DNA of 64,000 nucleotides from Isoetes taiwanensis (Eukaryota; Streptophyta; Lycopodiopsida; Isoetales; Isoetaceae). Each line of letters opens with the position of its first letter. The first letter of the stretch is position 1. The notes beneath the pieces are model-generated. The model ran no database searches. It was not told the DNA's origin and saw only the letters and a list, made by a program, of their open reading frames with translations. A program made the position numbers and the translations under genes. Positions 21,273 to 32,439 of the stretch are shown here, in pieces. The stretch is from the NCBI GenBank assembly GCA_021234155.1, contig JAJEKV010000092.1, positions 1,872,561-1,936,560 of the forward strand, given 5' to 3'.

Positions 21273-22560
21273 CTATTGTAGCACAACATCCCGCCGAATT
21301 GCTATCACCCTTTCAGTGTTTGATGCCAATTGGGAATGGTTCCCGAACATGCATAATGCACGGATGTAATAGACAAACTCTGCACCTTTTGAACTGAAAG
21401 TTCTGCTGAAGACGATTATCTCCCCATTAACGAATCTTGAGATATATCGTAACAATGTAGAGTCCTTCAATCTTTCCTGTCCCCCGCGTGCATGTCGGCA
21501 AGAAAAATCATCTACTTCCCACAAATAAGAACCCTCAAGCTTATCTTCTTCACATTTCTCCTCATCTATGAGGCTTATGCTGCCGCTGATTGATGAAGGG
21601 CACGCCAAACACGTAGATCATGTTGGCGACTTTGCACGGAGGCATTTGGAATTCTTCTTCCGTTGGTAGATTCGCCTCCTCTTGAGCAAATCGAGACTCC
21701 AGCCTCTCATAGGCTTCTTTAAGCTTTATAGCATTGCCGGTATAATTAGACACTTCAAACATCTCTTTGTCCAAATCCTCTTCAAAATCTAGGCCTAGGT
21801 TTACCCATTCGGCCAAAGTCTTGATAAGCTTCGTCTTCCCTAGCACACATTAAGTAACAAAGGCGGGTTCCTCGTATATCACTTAGCAATAGGTATTCTT
21901 TGCCTTCCACTAAAATTGGCGTTATGTCGACAACTTCTTTTCATCCTCATCCCCATCCTCATCACCTTGAGAATCATCTCCCTCCTCTGCGGTTCACCCA
22001 GAAGGCCGGGTCGTCGAAGCTAAAACTCCTACATTCTTGCTCTTCTTCTTGTAGATCTATCTCCATTTTACGTCATAGTCAGCATCATCACACATAACTG
22101 ACCCCCCTTGGCTTAAAGATTTCATTGTTTCCGGTGTATCTTGGTTTGGTAGAGTAGAATGCAATAACTAGCAAATGCAAGCGGCAAAGAGAAATAAGAT
22201 ACCTTCTTAAGTACAAGGGCGCTTGGCCGGGAGGAGCCGTTCGCGCGGCATTCTTGAAAAACATCTTCCTTTGTTTGCAAATGGGAAGCCGCCTCCTCTA
22301 GAGCTGGTTTTGGAATCCACGAGCGGGGACATGCAAAGGGCGTCTTGGCTGAGACCAAGCGGTCGGGTGAAAGCTAAGGCAACCTCGCGATAGCATCAAG
22401 CTCGCTCACTTGTTTGCCATGATGTCCAACTCCTTGCAATAGAATGGATAAATCGCAGTCGGCGCAACTTCCTCGTTGTCATGAGGGGCGGATGCATACC
22501 ATTCCAGGAACTTCACATAACAATCCATGGCGAAGCAGACGACGAAAGCAAGAAGATGTT
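21273..22560 (-). pseudogene. Decayed unrecognised gene(s) of the large element
   Basis: Minus-strand coding-like pieces follow one another through changing frames. Near 22510-22420 is FLEWYASAPHDNEEVAPTAI. Near 22040-21960 is a segment with SFSFDDPAFWVNRRGG and an Asp/Glu tail. A segment with VDITPILVEGKEYLLLSDI lies near 21935-21875. An acidic helical segment (21846-21590) follows, and then 21608-21273 ending in VVLQ. No domain is recognised. The pieces could be one gene of about 350 codons or two. Orientation matches the other right-half genes of the element. Confidence 0.4.
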
Positions 22561-22667
22561 TAGGAGCGGTAAGGCGCTGTCACTTCTGAACTCAAGTAGC
22601 CGTTGTCGATTATGAAAGGGGACACAGCCGTTGTGGGGAGATTTGTCCGTACATTTTAGGGTTAGGG

Positions 22668-22931
22668 TTAGGGGGTGAAAGCATGTTAGACCAAAAAGGT
22701 ACTTTTCTGTGTACTTCTGTGCAAGTACATAATTGTATTTTAAAGTACCTAGACTACAAGATTGACCAAAAGAAATTGTGTTATGTTCAAGAGTAGTAGT
22801 ACGTACATGTTGTAAGGTACTTTGTGATGTCAAGAAGATGTTAAGAACTCAAATATATCATCATCTTTAACTACTCAGAGTATTTTCCAGGTAGTTTCCA
22901 AAACATGTAGGCCCTAACATGCTCTTACCCT
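22668..22931. mobile_element. MITE-like element with GGGTGAAAGCATG ends
   Basis: The left end (GGGGGTGAAAGCATGTTAG) and right end (CTAACATGCTCTTACCCT) are imperfect inverted repeats around 230 bp of non-coding AT-rich sequence. The same terminal type is seen at 61638-61807 and as a single end at 4101. TTAGGG-like units flank both sides. Confidence 0.6.
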
Positions 22932-23149
22932 AGGGTTAGGGTTAGGATATTCCAAGCGATCGAGAAAAATTGCGATGGCCACGTTATCACCCAGCGCCAA
23001 TTTTCTTGAATTCCTTGTCTTTTTCGATTCAAACTCGTTCTTGATCCTTCCTTTCAGAGAATTTCCCTTCTGATCCGGATTACTCGCTACAGCTTGCAGG
23101 CCTTGTAGAGGCCCTGCAAAATTCGATCTCCTTATCATTTTCTCTATGC

Positions 23150-23443
23150 ATGGATACTAAATTTTTCACTATTCTAAAGCAAGATCAAAGAATTACCTGT
23201 GGTTTTCTCTCTGGACCATCCTCCGAGCTCTTGGATAGTTTTCTTCTTAAGCAATTCTTTCCAGACGCTCTATTTAGCCCTGAATACTCAATTATTCCAT
23301 CCTCAGAAGAATTTGAGGCCGAAATCATTGAAGCTTGGGTGCTTGAATTCACAGGTAAAAAGAACATTTCGGCAACAGCAATCTTTCAGGTATTTTGTGG
23401 ATGGTCAGAAAGGAAAATCTCAGTTAAGATTTACTCAGAATGA
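23150..23443 (+). CDS. Upstream ORF in the LINE 5' region
   Basis: An open 97-codon frame starts with ATG, about 200 bp into the LINE and before ORF1. It has no recognised domain. The 23443 stop separates it from ORF1, which may be a separate short ORF or the original ORF1 start cut off by mutation. Confidence 0.3.
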   Translation: MDTKFFTILKQDQRITCGFLSGPSSELLDSFLLKQFFPDALFSPEYSIIPSSEEFEAEIIEAWVLEFTGKKNISATAIFQVFCGWSERKISVKIYSE

Positions 23444-23531
23444 TTATTCATACTTTTAAATTTCTCGAGACTTTCTGGCAAAATTTGGTTTTTCTATCCC
23501 TCCTAGTTTTTAGATAGATCTTTTCTCCAAT

Positions 23532-26213
23532 TTGATCTCTGATTTTCCACACCTCCTTTCCTATTTTTCCATTCCTCTGCTCTTGTCTCTGATTGCCTTA
23601 CCTTTTTATTTTGCATTAATGGCGTATTTTTCCCAAAAAAATAAAAAAGATTTGCAATGCCCGTCAGCCCTAGATTCAAATTCGCTCTCATTTCTTCATA
23701 GTTTTATGCTATTTCCGGCTGCTCAAAGGGACTCTCTTCTCACACAATTAAGTGCATTCCACCTTGATCCATCAAAATTTATCAAATTTGGTGATTTTGC
23801 TAACCCGGATCCTCTGCTAAAAGATATGCATCACTTCAGCACATATGCTCCTAATTGGGATACGCTCGCTCTGGATCCAAGGGGAACTCTTACTTTGCCA
23901 AGATTGGATGCTTCTGGAGTGCCAATTCCTCTCTTTCCAAGACCAACCCAACCAATTATTTCAGACGAGCAATTGGCTTTGGATTTTGAGATACAACAAT
24001 CAAGAGCCCCCACAAATATTGAGCTTTTCAGAGGTATTCACTTAAACTCTCCTTTGATTGCCTCAAAAATTGATTCTTTATCAAAGCTTGCTGTTGTTGC
24101 CAAAGTTGACTCCACTGGTATAAAAATAGAAAAACTTTGGGGCCATCTCCTAAGGCTTCACAAGGGCATTGTCATAAATTCTATCTACTGGCTAAGTTAT
24201 CCATATATCCTCGTGGAATGTGGTTGCCCCAGGACTGCAAATTTCTTGCTTAAGCTTGGCCTCACAACTTGTGACACTTCCCAAATATCCTTTTTAAAAT
24301 GGAATGCCACCTTACCTCTAAATGAATTCAAAAAGCTACACAACCACGTCACCATGAGCGAGCTCAGTCCCATATATTGGAATGAAGACTGCTTCAAGTC
24401 TATCTTTAGCACCATTGGTACCTATTTGACCACAGAATATTCCACATATAATCCTCCAAAATGCTTCATTCAGCTGGATATCACCAAATCCATTCCCACT
24501 GCCATATCCTTTATAGATTTCTTTGGGAAAACCTCTATCCTTCAACTTAGATGGATAGGACTACCAAATCTTTGCCAGACATGCAACTCGAGGCATAAAG
24601 TAGGCAGTCAATGTATACTGCCTCAGAAGGAAGCAAAAACATATGAAATTCCAGAAAAGGGGATTGTTGATGCTGGGCCATCCAATCAAGCAGCTACCTC
24701 AACATTTCCAAACAGAATGGGATCCAATCAACATGCAGCAATGGACATGAATAGGCCAGATCATAATATTCATTGGCATCAAAAGGGATGGAACAAAGTC
24801 AATGGCAGTACAAAAAGAATCCAAAAACATAGAGATGCTAGGACCTTGGCACAGCAAAAAACTGATCACAATTACAGCTCTCAGATATCTACCATAACAT
24901 CATCTTCAGACAAGCAAATGAAGATTAAGGTTCTAAATAAAGGGGTCTTCATCAAGGAAGATCGACCTTCAGTTTGTCAGGATAAACCTATTCTGGCAAT
25001 AAATCAGACTACTGAGATGGCTAAAATAAATAAAGCAAACATTGAGCACAACAGGTATATGCTAAAAGGGAAAGGTAAATCCTCAGTTTTGCCTCCAAAA
25101 GTTGACTTGCATATGACTCTTTCAAACATTATGAAAGATTCCAGGCAATCTATCAGTCAACAACCATTATCAATCAAAGGATTTGCTGATACCCAAGTTG
25201 GAATAAAAAATACAACTTCTTCTAATATGACAATTACTGAGAGAAGCAAATCTATCTCACATGGTTTGAATGGGGTTTCATTACTTAATGAAAAAGGTAT
25301 ACATCTCAAAGAAAAGGACAAAGAAAAGGGCAAGCAGGTTACATCATCATCAACTGAGATTTCTCTAGCTCCAGTCAAGGTTCCACAACACCAAAATACC
25401 TTGGACCACCAAGAAATTGAACCTGCTGAAGATTATGAGGAGCTACTTGATACACTAAAAGTATCAAATTCCTTTGCCATTCTTGCAGATATGCCAGATG
25501 ATCCTGATGCTGATAAAACTGCAGATGAAAACTGTATTGGTCCCATTGAGCCAACCTCTCTTCACTCTCAACCTGAAAACACACCTACATATACATCCAT
25601 CACACATCCCATCCAAAACATTGCATTACCATTTGAAACTGCATTTGATCCCCCCCTCTTACATGTTGACCTCTCTGAAACTACTGAATTATCCTTGCCC
25701 CCTACTAAGAATGCAGCCATTTCCCCAATGATAGCTCAGCAATTGCAGGAATTAATGACAGCCATTGAGGTATTGCCAGATCCTTCTAAACAGATGTCAG
25801 TGGCCACAAAGGATAGGGATGAACAGATCAGAAATATCTCAAACAGTTGGGAACACAATTTGCTGCACACAGAACATGAGCACACAATAGCAACAGCAAC
25901 AGCATGTGATCAGCACCAATCAGAGGAAACAACAGGAAACAATGCAAACTCCTCCCTACATCAAATGAGATCTTCAGAGTCACCATGCTTGGAACAAGCT
26001 ACTACCAGGCAAGATCTTTCCATTCTAAATGTTGCAGATAATTTGTTACTTAACTGCTCTAATGTGGATAATAATGTGGATAATAATGTAATTACCCCCA
26101 CAAACTTCACTGATTCTTCCTTATCTGAGAATGTAGTCCCTGGCTGTTGCAAATCCAAATTCTGGCAGTGCTCTCACTCTGACATAATAGCTAAAGAAAA
26201 CAACTTTGCATAA
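23532..26213 (+). CDS. LINE ORF1 protein (DUF4283-like, zinc knuckle)
   Basis: This is an open frame of 893 codons; a start at the ATG near 23619 is equally possible. Residues about 120-360 have the plant L1 ORF1 layout of a DUF4283-type RNA-binding region followed by LRWIGLPNLCQTCNSRHK and VGSQC, a C-x2-C-x3-H-x5-C zinc knuckle. The remaining 500 residues are Ser/Thr/Gln-rich linker, as usual for plant LINE ORF1. It would bind LINE RNA in the ribonucleoprotein particle. It overlaps the start of the ORF2 frame by a few bases. The intact frame suggests a fairly young insertion. Confidence 0.75.
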   Translation: MISDFPHLLSYFSIPLLLSLIALPFYFALMAYFSQKNKKDLQCPSALDSNSLSFLHSFMLFPAAQRDSLLTQLSAFHLDPSKFIKFGDFANPDPLLKDMHHFSTYAPNWDTLALDPRGTLTLPRLDASGVPIPLFPRPTQPIISDEQLALDFEIQQSRAPTNIELFRGIHLNSPLIASKIDSLSKLAVVAKVDSTGIKIEKLWGHLLRLHKGIVINSIYWLSYPYILVECGCPRTANFLLKLGLTTCDTSQISFLKWNATLPLNEFKKLHNHVTMSELSPIYWNEDCFKSIFSTIGTYLTTEYSTYNPPKCFIQLDITKSIPTAISFIDFFGKTSILQLRWIGLPNLCQTCNSRHKVGSQCILPQKEAKTYEIPEKGIVDAGPSNQAATSTFPNRMGSNQHAAMDMNRPDHNIHWHQKGWNKVNGSTKRIQKHRDARTLAQQKTDHNYSSQISTITSSSDKQMKIKVLNKGVFIKEDRPSVCQDKPILAINQTTEMAKINKANIEHNRYMLKGKGKSSVLPPKVDLHMTLSNIMKDSRQSISQQPLSIKGFADTQVGIKNTTSSNMTITERSKSISHGLNGVSLLNEKGIHLKEKDKEKGKQVTSSSTEISLAPVKVPQHQNTLDHQEIEPAEDYEELLDTLKVSNSFAILADMPDDPDADKTADENCIGPIEPTSLHSQPENTPTYTSITHPIQNIALPFETAFDPPLLHVDLSETTELSLPPTKNAAISPMIAQQLQELMTAIEVLPDPSKQMSVATKDRDEQIRNISNSWEHNLLHTEHEHTIATATACDQHQSEETTGNNANSSLHQMRSSESPCLEQATTRQDLSILNVADNLLLNCSNVDNNVDNNVITPTNFTDSSLSENVVPGCCKSKFWQCSHSDIIAKENNFA

Positions 26214-26481
26214 CCTCACTCTGACAAAGAAAATGCCCCTGACCTTCATATTCCAAACACTGATAACTTATGGGATGGAGATATTTATTTGCTTGCTCAT
26301 CAAAACAGTCCTACTGTTGACCACCCAACAAACCAATCCTCCAAAAGAAATAGGAAGAAAAAGGGGAAAAGCATTCTTGGCCAAATCCAAAACACACCTG
26401 CAGCCAATACTCGACAAAAAACCAAAAGGGCTAGCAGATTCCACTAGCCATCTCCAATTCTGCTTTATTCTTACATTCTCC

Positions 26482-27207
26482 ATGAAGATTCTCAGTTGGA
26501 ATCTCAGGGGTATCAAAGGCCCTTTAAAAAGAAGAAGGGCTATCTCTCAGATCAGAAGTTATGATGCAGATATCATTCTTCTTCAGGAGCTTAGACTTCT
26601 TAGCTTCGAATGCTCGAACTTAGCAGATTGGATTGGCCCTGGCTTTTCATCTACTTGGATTGAGGCCAATGGTACCTCTGGTGGCCTTTGCATTATTTGG
26701 AGACATCTTATCCATAGCTATGTTCATACTAGCCCTTGCAGGTCCTGGCAATCTGTCATCTACAAGCACAATGATTTTAGCTTTGGAATTATAAACATTT
26801 ATGCTTCCACTGATTCAAGAATTAGAGCTAACACTTGGCCCATGGTTAGCAATTTTATTACATCTCAGGCCTGTGACACTTGGATCATGGCAGGGGATTT
26901 TAATAACACACCTACTTGTGATATGAAGATAGGAAAAAACCTTAACATGTCATCTGAAGAGATTTTACAGTGGGATCAAATGCTTGATAGGCATTTCTTT
27001 CAGCATATTCCCTCCTCTACCTCTGCCTACACTTGGTCCAATAAGCAAGAAGGAAATAGCAGGGTATATTGTGCTCTGGACAGGTTCTACATAAACAACA
27101 CTCATAATGATATTTGGAATAACTGTCTGGTTAGCAGTGATGAGTGCACATCTATATCTGATCACCAGCCTCAATTCTTCACTATCAATTTACACTCTAT
27201 CTGTTAA
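26482..27207 (+). CDS. LINE ORF2 part 1: apurinic-type endonuclease
   Basis: MKILSWNLRGIKGPLKRRR is the typical N-terminus of the plant L1 endonuclease. ILLQELR, AGDFNNTP and SDHQPQ supply the Glu, Asp/Asn and terminal Asp-His of the exonuclease-endonuclease-phosphatase fold. The enzyme nicks target DNA to prime reverse transcription. The frame is open from 26206, but the ATG at 26482 is the natural start. It ends at a stop at 27207, and the reverse transcriptase continues in the next frame, so a one-base indel lies at about 27190-27205. Confidence 0.8.
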   Translation: MKILSWNLRGIKGPLKRRRAISQIRSYDADIILLQELRLLSFECSNLADWIGPGFSSTWIEANGTSGGLCIIWRHLIHSYVHTSPCRSWQSVIYKHNDFSFGIINIYASTDSRIRANTWPMVSNFITSQACDTWIMAGDFNNTPTCDMKIGKNLNMSSEEILQWDQMLDRHFFQHIPSSTSAYTWSNKQEGNSRVYCALDRFYINNTHNDIWNNCLVSSDECTSISDHQPQFFTINLHSIC

Positions 27208-30200
27208 GAGGCATGGCAATACCCCTTTTAAGCTGAATTGCTCCCTTCTTGACTCTGATACTTTCTGCAAAGACTTCATTGCCTTCTATGGAACTCTCCC
27301 CAAAGTTAGATCCACAAATTCCATGAAATCCTTTTATACCAACATAAAAGACTCCAAAACCTGGATCAAACAGTGGTCGAAGAATTTACATGAAAGCAAG
27401 CAAGCAGAGAAAAATGCCTATCTTAAAGAAATGAAAGAGGTAAGAATGCAGTTGCAAGAGGACACCCTTAATGTTGAGCTTCATTGGCAAGAAGGTAATC
27501 TAGAAAGGGTTATCAAAACAATTGAAGAGATGGAAGCAAAAGGTGCATCCATCAGATGCAAAATCAAGTACCTTTCCAACATGGATCATGGAAATTCCAA
27601 GTTCTTTTACAGAGTTGCCAAATCCAGACTTTTAAAGAGTCAACTGACCACTGTCAAAGATGAAAATGGTAATATCTACTCAGATCAAAAAGAAATTTCC
27701 AATTTCTTTTGCTCCAATTATGAGAAAATTTTCTCCCAACCTGTAGACAGCTCTGTGCAAACTATTGAAGCCAAATCTTTTACTGATCTCATTGAAAATA
27801 ATGGTCTACATAGTAATCTGATCATGACTCCCTCTACAGATGCTATCCCTACTGCAGATGAGACTTTCTCTATCCTCAAGAGCCTTGCCAAAGGCAAAAG
27901 CCCTGGCCCTGATGGTCTTCCACCCGAATTCTACATTAGATTCTGGGATACTATTAAAAATGATTTTATGCACATGATTAAGGGTTTTTGGAATTCCAAC
28001 CATCTGCATCCTGCTCTTTCTTCTGGCCTTATCACTCTAATCCCTAAAGTTGACAATCCTCAGTCTTTCTCAGACTGGAGACCTATTTCTTTAACAAATT
28101 CCACTTATAAGGTCTGTGCTAAGATTATAGCCAACAGGGTAAAAGCTCATCTTCAAGAGATCATCAGCCAGAATCAATCTGCTTTTCTCCCAAACAGATA
28201 CATCCTAGATAACTACATTGCAGCCATGGAAGGAATGCATTGGAATAATCTAACTAAACAAAATTGTATTTTATTGAAGTTAGATTTTTCAAAAGCCTTT
28301 GACACTGTAAGGTGGAATTTCTTAGAATTCTCCCTGCAAAAACTGGGTTTCAGTGAAAAAATTATCAAGCTAATCTTGGGATTAAATTCTAGATCCCAAT
28401 CAACTGTTCTTATGAATGGCTCCCCTGGATATTTCTTCCCTCTGGCTCGAGGTGTCAGACAAGGTTGCCCCCTAGCCCCTTATCTCTTTCTGGCTGTAGC
28501 AGAGATGCTCACTAGAGTGATTATACATCAACAATCTGTGGGAAACATAGTTGGTCTGAACCTTCCTGATAATACTTCCAACCTTTCCATTCTGCAATAT
28601 GCAGATGACTCCTTCAGCTTCCTCAAGAATGAGTCAGGCATCATTGCCAACTTCCTAAACACAATTCACATCTTTGGAGCAGCCTCTGGGATACATCTCA
28701 ACAGAAACAAATGCACTATTATTGGAGATTTAGATCTTGATAGTATTGCTGGCATCAAGCGCATCAAATCAACTGAGACAACCAACCTTTTGGGTATGCC
28801 ATTGTCCCTCAATCCCAGTCTCAAAGGATTATGGACACCTATTGTCTCCAGAATCAGAAAAAAGCTAGGCAATTATGGCAATTGTCTTTCTCTTGCAGGC
28901 AGAATCATAATTGCTAATTCTGTTCTTGCTGCCTCTCACATTTATTACTCTTCTGCCCTTTTAGCTCCAAAATGTATTTATCAACAAATTGAGAGAATTG
29001 TTAGAAACTTCATCTGGAAGAAACACCATATGGTTAACTGGAATACTATTACCAGAAGCAAGAAGCAGGGTGGCATAGGATGTAAGAACTTGGCTCTTCA
29101 GGGCTATGCTTTGGCTGGTAAATATATTTGGAAATTCCTATTTTTGCATAATAATCCAGCCACAATTTTTATCAAATACTGGCTTTCATGCAGTCATCCT
29201 AAGGGACATCCTTCTATCAGTCATGATTTGCCTTCTTCAGCTTTCACAACTCTGAAACCTGCACCAAACATATCTCCTCTTATGAGAGGCATTATCCTGG
29301 CCTGGAACAAAGTTCACATTAACTTTGAACATTCAGGCACTCAGAATAGCCACTCGAGCACAAGCATTTTTTGGAATCCTAATCTTTCCAGAGACAATAG
29401 TACTCCTTTGGCTATTAAGCATCCTAAGTTATACAAAAAGTGGACAGACTATGGTATTTCTAAGCTTGGTGATTTATGGGTTCAAACAAGATGGATTTCC
29501 TGGACAAACCTGAAAAATAAGATTAGAGGCAGCTCATCTGATAAGCTTTTGTTTAGATTCATCAGGCAAAATCTTAGCAACATCAATCTCCTTGACAATC
29601 CTGTCAGTAATGACTGGTTCATTATGGGTAAGCCTAGTTATAGTGTTTCCAAAGTCTACACCTGTTTAAATAAGCCTCACCAGCCCTCCAAATCAAAACT
29701 TTATTGGGGTCTCTCTGATGATTATGAAAAAAGGCTTTTTAAAAATATTTGGAACTCATACTTGCCGCCAAAGATTTCCTATTTCATCTGGTTAATTGCC
29801 AACAAGAGCTTGCCAAATATGGAAACTTTAGCAAGGCACTCGAATTCTTTAACAAATCCTGTGCATCCCAGCTGCCCTCTTGGTTGCAATAATGTTGAAT
29901 CTCTAGAACATATCTTTGGCTGTGCTATTCTAAATTCTTTCTGGAGATGGTTTAAATTTACTTTCAATATCACTTGTCCTGCTACTTTGCTTGAGTTCCT
30001 GATGAATGATGATGCATTTAAGAATTCCTTGTGTTACATTGCTTTGTGGAATGTATGGAAGCATAGAAATAGGTGTCAGTATGGTGGAAAGACAATTTCT
30101 ATATTCTGGATTAAATCTCAAGTTATCTATGACATAGAAATGGTTGCAACAAGTCAGATACACCAACATAAAGATTCCTTAGATTCTTTGGATAATAAAT

Positions 30201-30277
30201 GGTTAAGTATAGGCAATTTCTTTGGTGCCTATAAAATATTTAAACTACATTGTCATGAATCTCTTACTGACACTTAA
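27208..30277 (+). CDS. LINE ORF2 part 2: reverse transcriptase and zinc-binding domain
   Basis: The frame is open from 27107 to 30277; real homology starts about 27205. GKSPGPDGLPPEF, SDWRPISLTNSTYK, LKLDFSKAFDTV, RGVRQGCPL and the catalytic YADD near residue 498 are the reverse-transcriptase motifs in order. The C-terminal part (about residues 830-960, PPKISYFIWLIANKSLPN, then CPLGC...ESLEHIFGC) is the zf-RVT domain of plant L1 elements. It copies the element's RNA into the nicked target. Only the upstream frameshift disables it, so the element is nearly intact. Confidence 0.9.
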
Positions 30278-31138
30278 TTTGTTACTGGTAGATTACATGA
30301 GGAGCCTAAGTAGGGACATTGGCACTTCGGTTGAGCCTGCAGAGTACAGACTGTTCCCAGGACAGAGGCTAGTTCATGATATACAGTATACATATGACAT
30401 GTGGACAGGTCCAGTCAGGGGCATCACTGACATTGACATACCATACATCCCGGATGATGAACTAGATTGGGCTATGGAATTTTGCAGAAGCACATATCTC
30501 ATGGTGCAACTATGGTGGTTTATGGAATGTAACTGTTCAACAGTTTGAGAATTACAGAGAATGTTATTACCACTACAGGGGTTTGGCAGATGCATATGGA
30601 ACATTAATCATTCTAATGTCCACCACAAATGCAGATAGGCTGATTATTGAGTTGAATTGGGGAAATGGCCGCACTCTTGTACTCCAACCTCAGTTCCAAG
30701 CTCACTTCGATTATCTTAGCTCCTACCACTTCCATTGACATCCCTATTCTCTTCCTATCCGTTGATCTGCACCTCACCTTTGGGACCACATACTGATCTT
30801 CATATTATTGCAGTATTTCATTAGCACTTAATCTATTTTGCAGGAATTCATTTTGGACTGGTCTTTGACTGGTTAAGGCAGATGTTGCTGAACTTTTTCA
30901 ACAATGTTTTTCTCAGTTGCAGCACAATAAACTTACCAGCTACTAATAAGGCTGAGTAATATTTTGGACACTAATATGCTTCTCACAGCACTTATCCTAT
31001 TTGTATTTATCTATTTGCTTTTCTATGAGTAGCCTACTTATAAAGGCTCACTCAGTATGTTTTTCTATAATTAATGAAAAAAACCCCATTCACTCAAAAA
31101 AAAAAAAAAAAAAAAAAAAGGGTTAGGGTTAGGGTTGG

Positions 31139-31204
31139 ATCACACGACGCAAAGACTACTATGTGCAACAAAAAAACACAATGCTTGCTGCGCGTCGTGT
31201 GATC
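31139..31204. repeat. Paired inverted motif 12
   Basis: GATCACACGACGCAAAG faces CTGCGCGTCGTGTGATC; outer span 66 bp. It lies directly after the LINE target duplication, downstream of the H3-like gene. Confidence 0.85.
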
Positions 31205-31340
31205 CTCGCGTATAACATTAAAAAAAAAAAAATACAAAGTGCGAAGCTAGGCGTCTAAGAAAGAAATGGACTAAGAGATTAAGCTTATAAAGCCATTACA
31301 TTAAAGAATATTATACATATGAAAAAAACACAAAGGCACT

Positions 31341-32185
31341 TCACGGCCTTTTTTCTGGGGGGTCTTTCTTCTTGTTGTATTCAGCCATAAAATTTTGACC
31401 ATAGTACTCGGGATCCCTTATGCGTAAGACGAGTAGCATGTCCTTAGGCATGACAGTCACCCGCTTGGCATGTATTCTTTGCAAAGCCGCGAGTCCTCAA
31501 ACAGACCGACACCAACCGCTTAGAAGCCATTTGAAGAGCATTTTAAGGCGGTTGCTTGAATTCTATGAATGGTATGATGTATCGCACCACACTCTTGCAG
31601 AATCTCTTTCACGAGCCTGGCAAATGGGAGACGTGGAATGACCATCTCAGTGCTCTTTTGATACTTCTTAATCTCGCGAAGCGCTTTAACTACCCTCACC
31701 CACCCCAGCATTTGGAGCCTGTTGCTCGGCCGACTCTTCCAGCCGTCTCCTCACCCCAGCATTTGCAGGCTGTTCCTCGGCCGACGCTTCCGGCCGTCTC
31801 CTCACATTTCTGGTCGCCTTTCCCTTTCGGGCGTTGGGCCTCCTCCTTTGATTTGAAGGTTAAGGCCTCCACGGGAGGAGGGGAGGAGGCGATAAGAGCA
31901 AGAAGAGGCGGCTGCCCAATAATTAATCCGGCGTCATATTCTGCTCGCCGGTCTCTCACATTTTCATCCTCCGTCTCCGAACCGGAGTGCACCTCCCTAC
32001 TTACTCCGGAGCTGCTTCTCCCGCCGTCTGTCATGCGGATTTCTTTTCCGGGTCTTCTGTTAGGCATGGTCGGAGGAGGAGAATCTCTATCAGAGACTTC
32101 AGATTCAGATGAAGGAGGCGGACTAATTTAATCACCGGCCTTACACCACACGGATGGGTCCTTGCGTTTGCTTAGTTCTTGCCAT
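31341..32185 (-). pseudogene. Histone-H3-like gene with canonical H3 N-terminus and extended tail
   Basis: The start codon at 32185 opens with MARTKQT, the exact N-terminus of histone H3 with Lys4. A stop follows within 15 codons (or a short intron GTGTAAG...TTAG). The tail then resumes as a Ser/Asp/Glu/Arg-rich segment (about 32140-31740) with a repeat near its end (SAEEQPANAGV / [11 protein letters not shown]). The histone fold follows: [20 protein letters not shown] at 31690-31630, [30 protein letters not shown] and RIHAKRVTVMPKDMLLVLRI at about 31475-31415, with a C-terminal extension to TGA at 31341. At least two frame changes within the fold make it a pseudogene. The tail is longer than in normal H3 (136 aa) and unlike CENH3. 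Strand and location are those of the large element's right half. Confidence 0.8.
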
Positions 32186-32439
32186 GGCTTCTCGGTGGAT
32201 GGCGCTTTTATACTACTGAACACCGACAAAAATAGACAACCGGCAAGAGATAAATAGTAAAAATAGAAGTTAAAGTAAAATATGATGGTAACATTTTTAA
32301 ATAATTGTACGGAACCCTAAAAAATATCGGACAAAAAATACGGAACCCTAAAAAACATCGGACAAAACATAAATAAAAACCGAGATTCAAAGCGGCTAGG
32401 CGATAGACAATTTCTTGTTGATCGCGAACTCACTAAACT

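Larger units (their letters stand above)
22947..31119 (+). mobile_element. L1-type LINE, apparently full length, with poly(A) and 14-bp target duplication
   Basis: The element has a 5' UTR, ORF1 (CCHC-like RNA-binding protein), ORF2 (endonuclease, reverse transcriptase and zinc-binding domain), a 3' UTR and a poly(A) run (31096-31119). GGGTTAGGGTTAGG at 22933-22946 and again at 31120-31133 fits a 14-bp target-site duplication, although the repetitive target makes the exact ends ambiguous. ORF2 has one frameshift near 27200 and is otherwise open. The insertion splits the large TIR element: inverted motif 12 begins 6 bp after the right duplication. Confidence 0.85.

Noticed and set aside
22656-22946. 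Telomere or chromosome end
   Set aside because: Only two or three TTAGGG units occur at each spot, inside a transposon; too short for a telomere and flanked by normal sequence on both sides.
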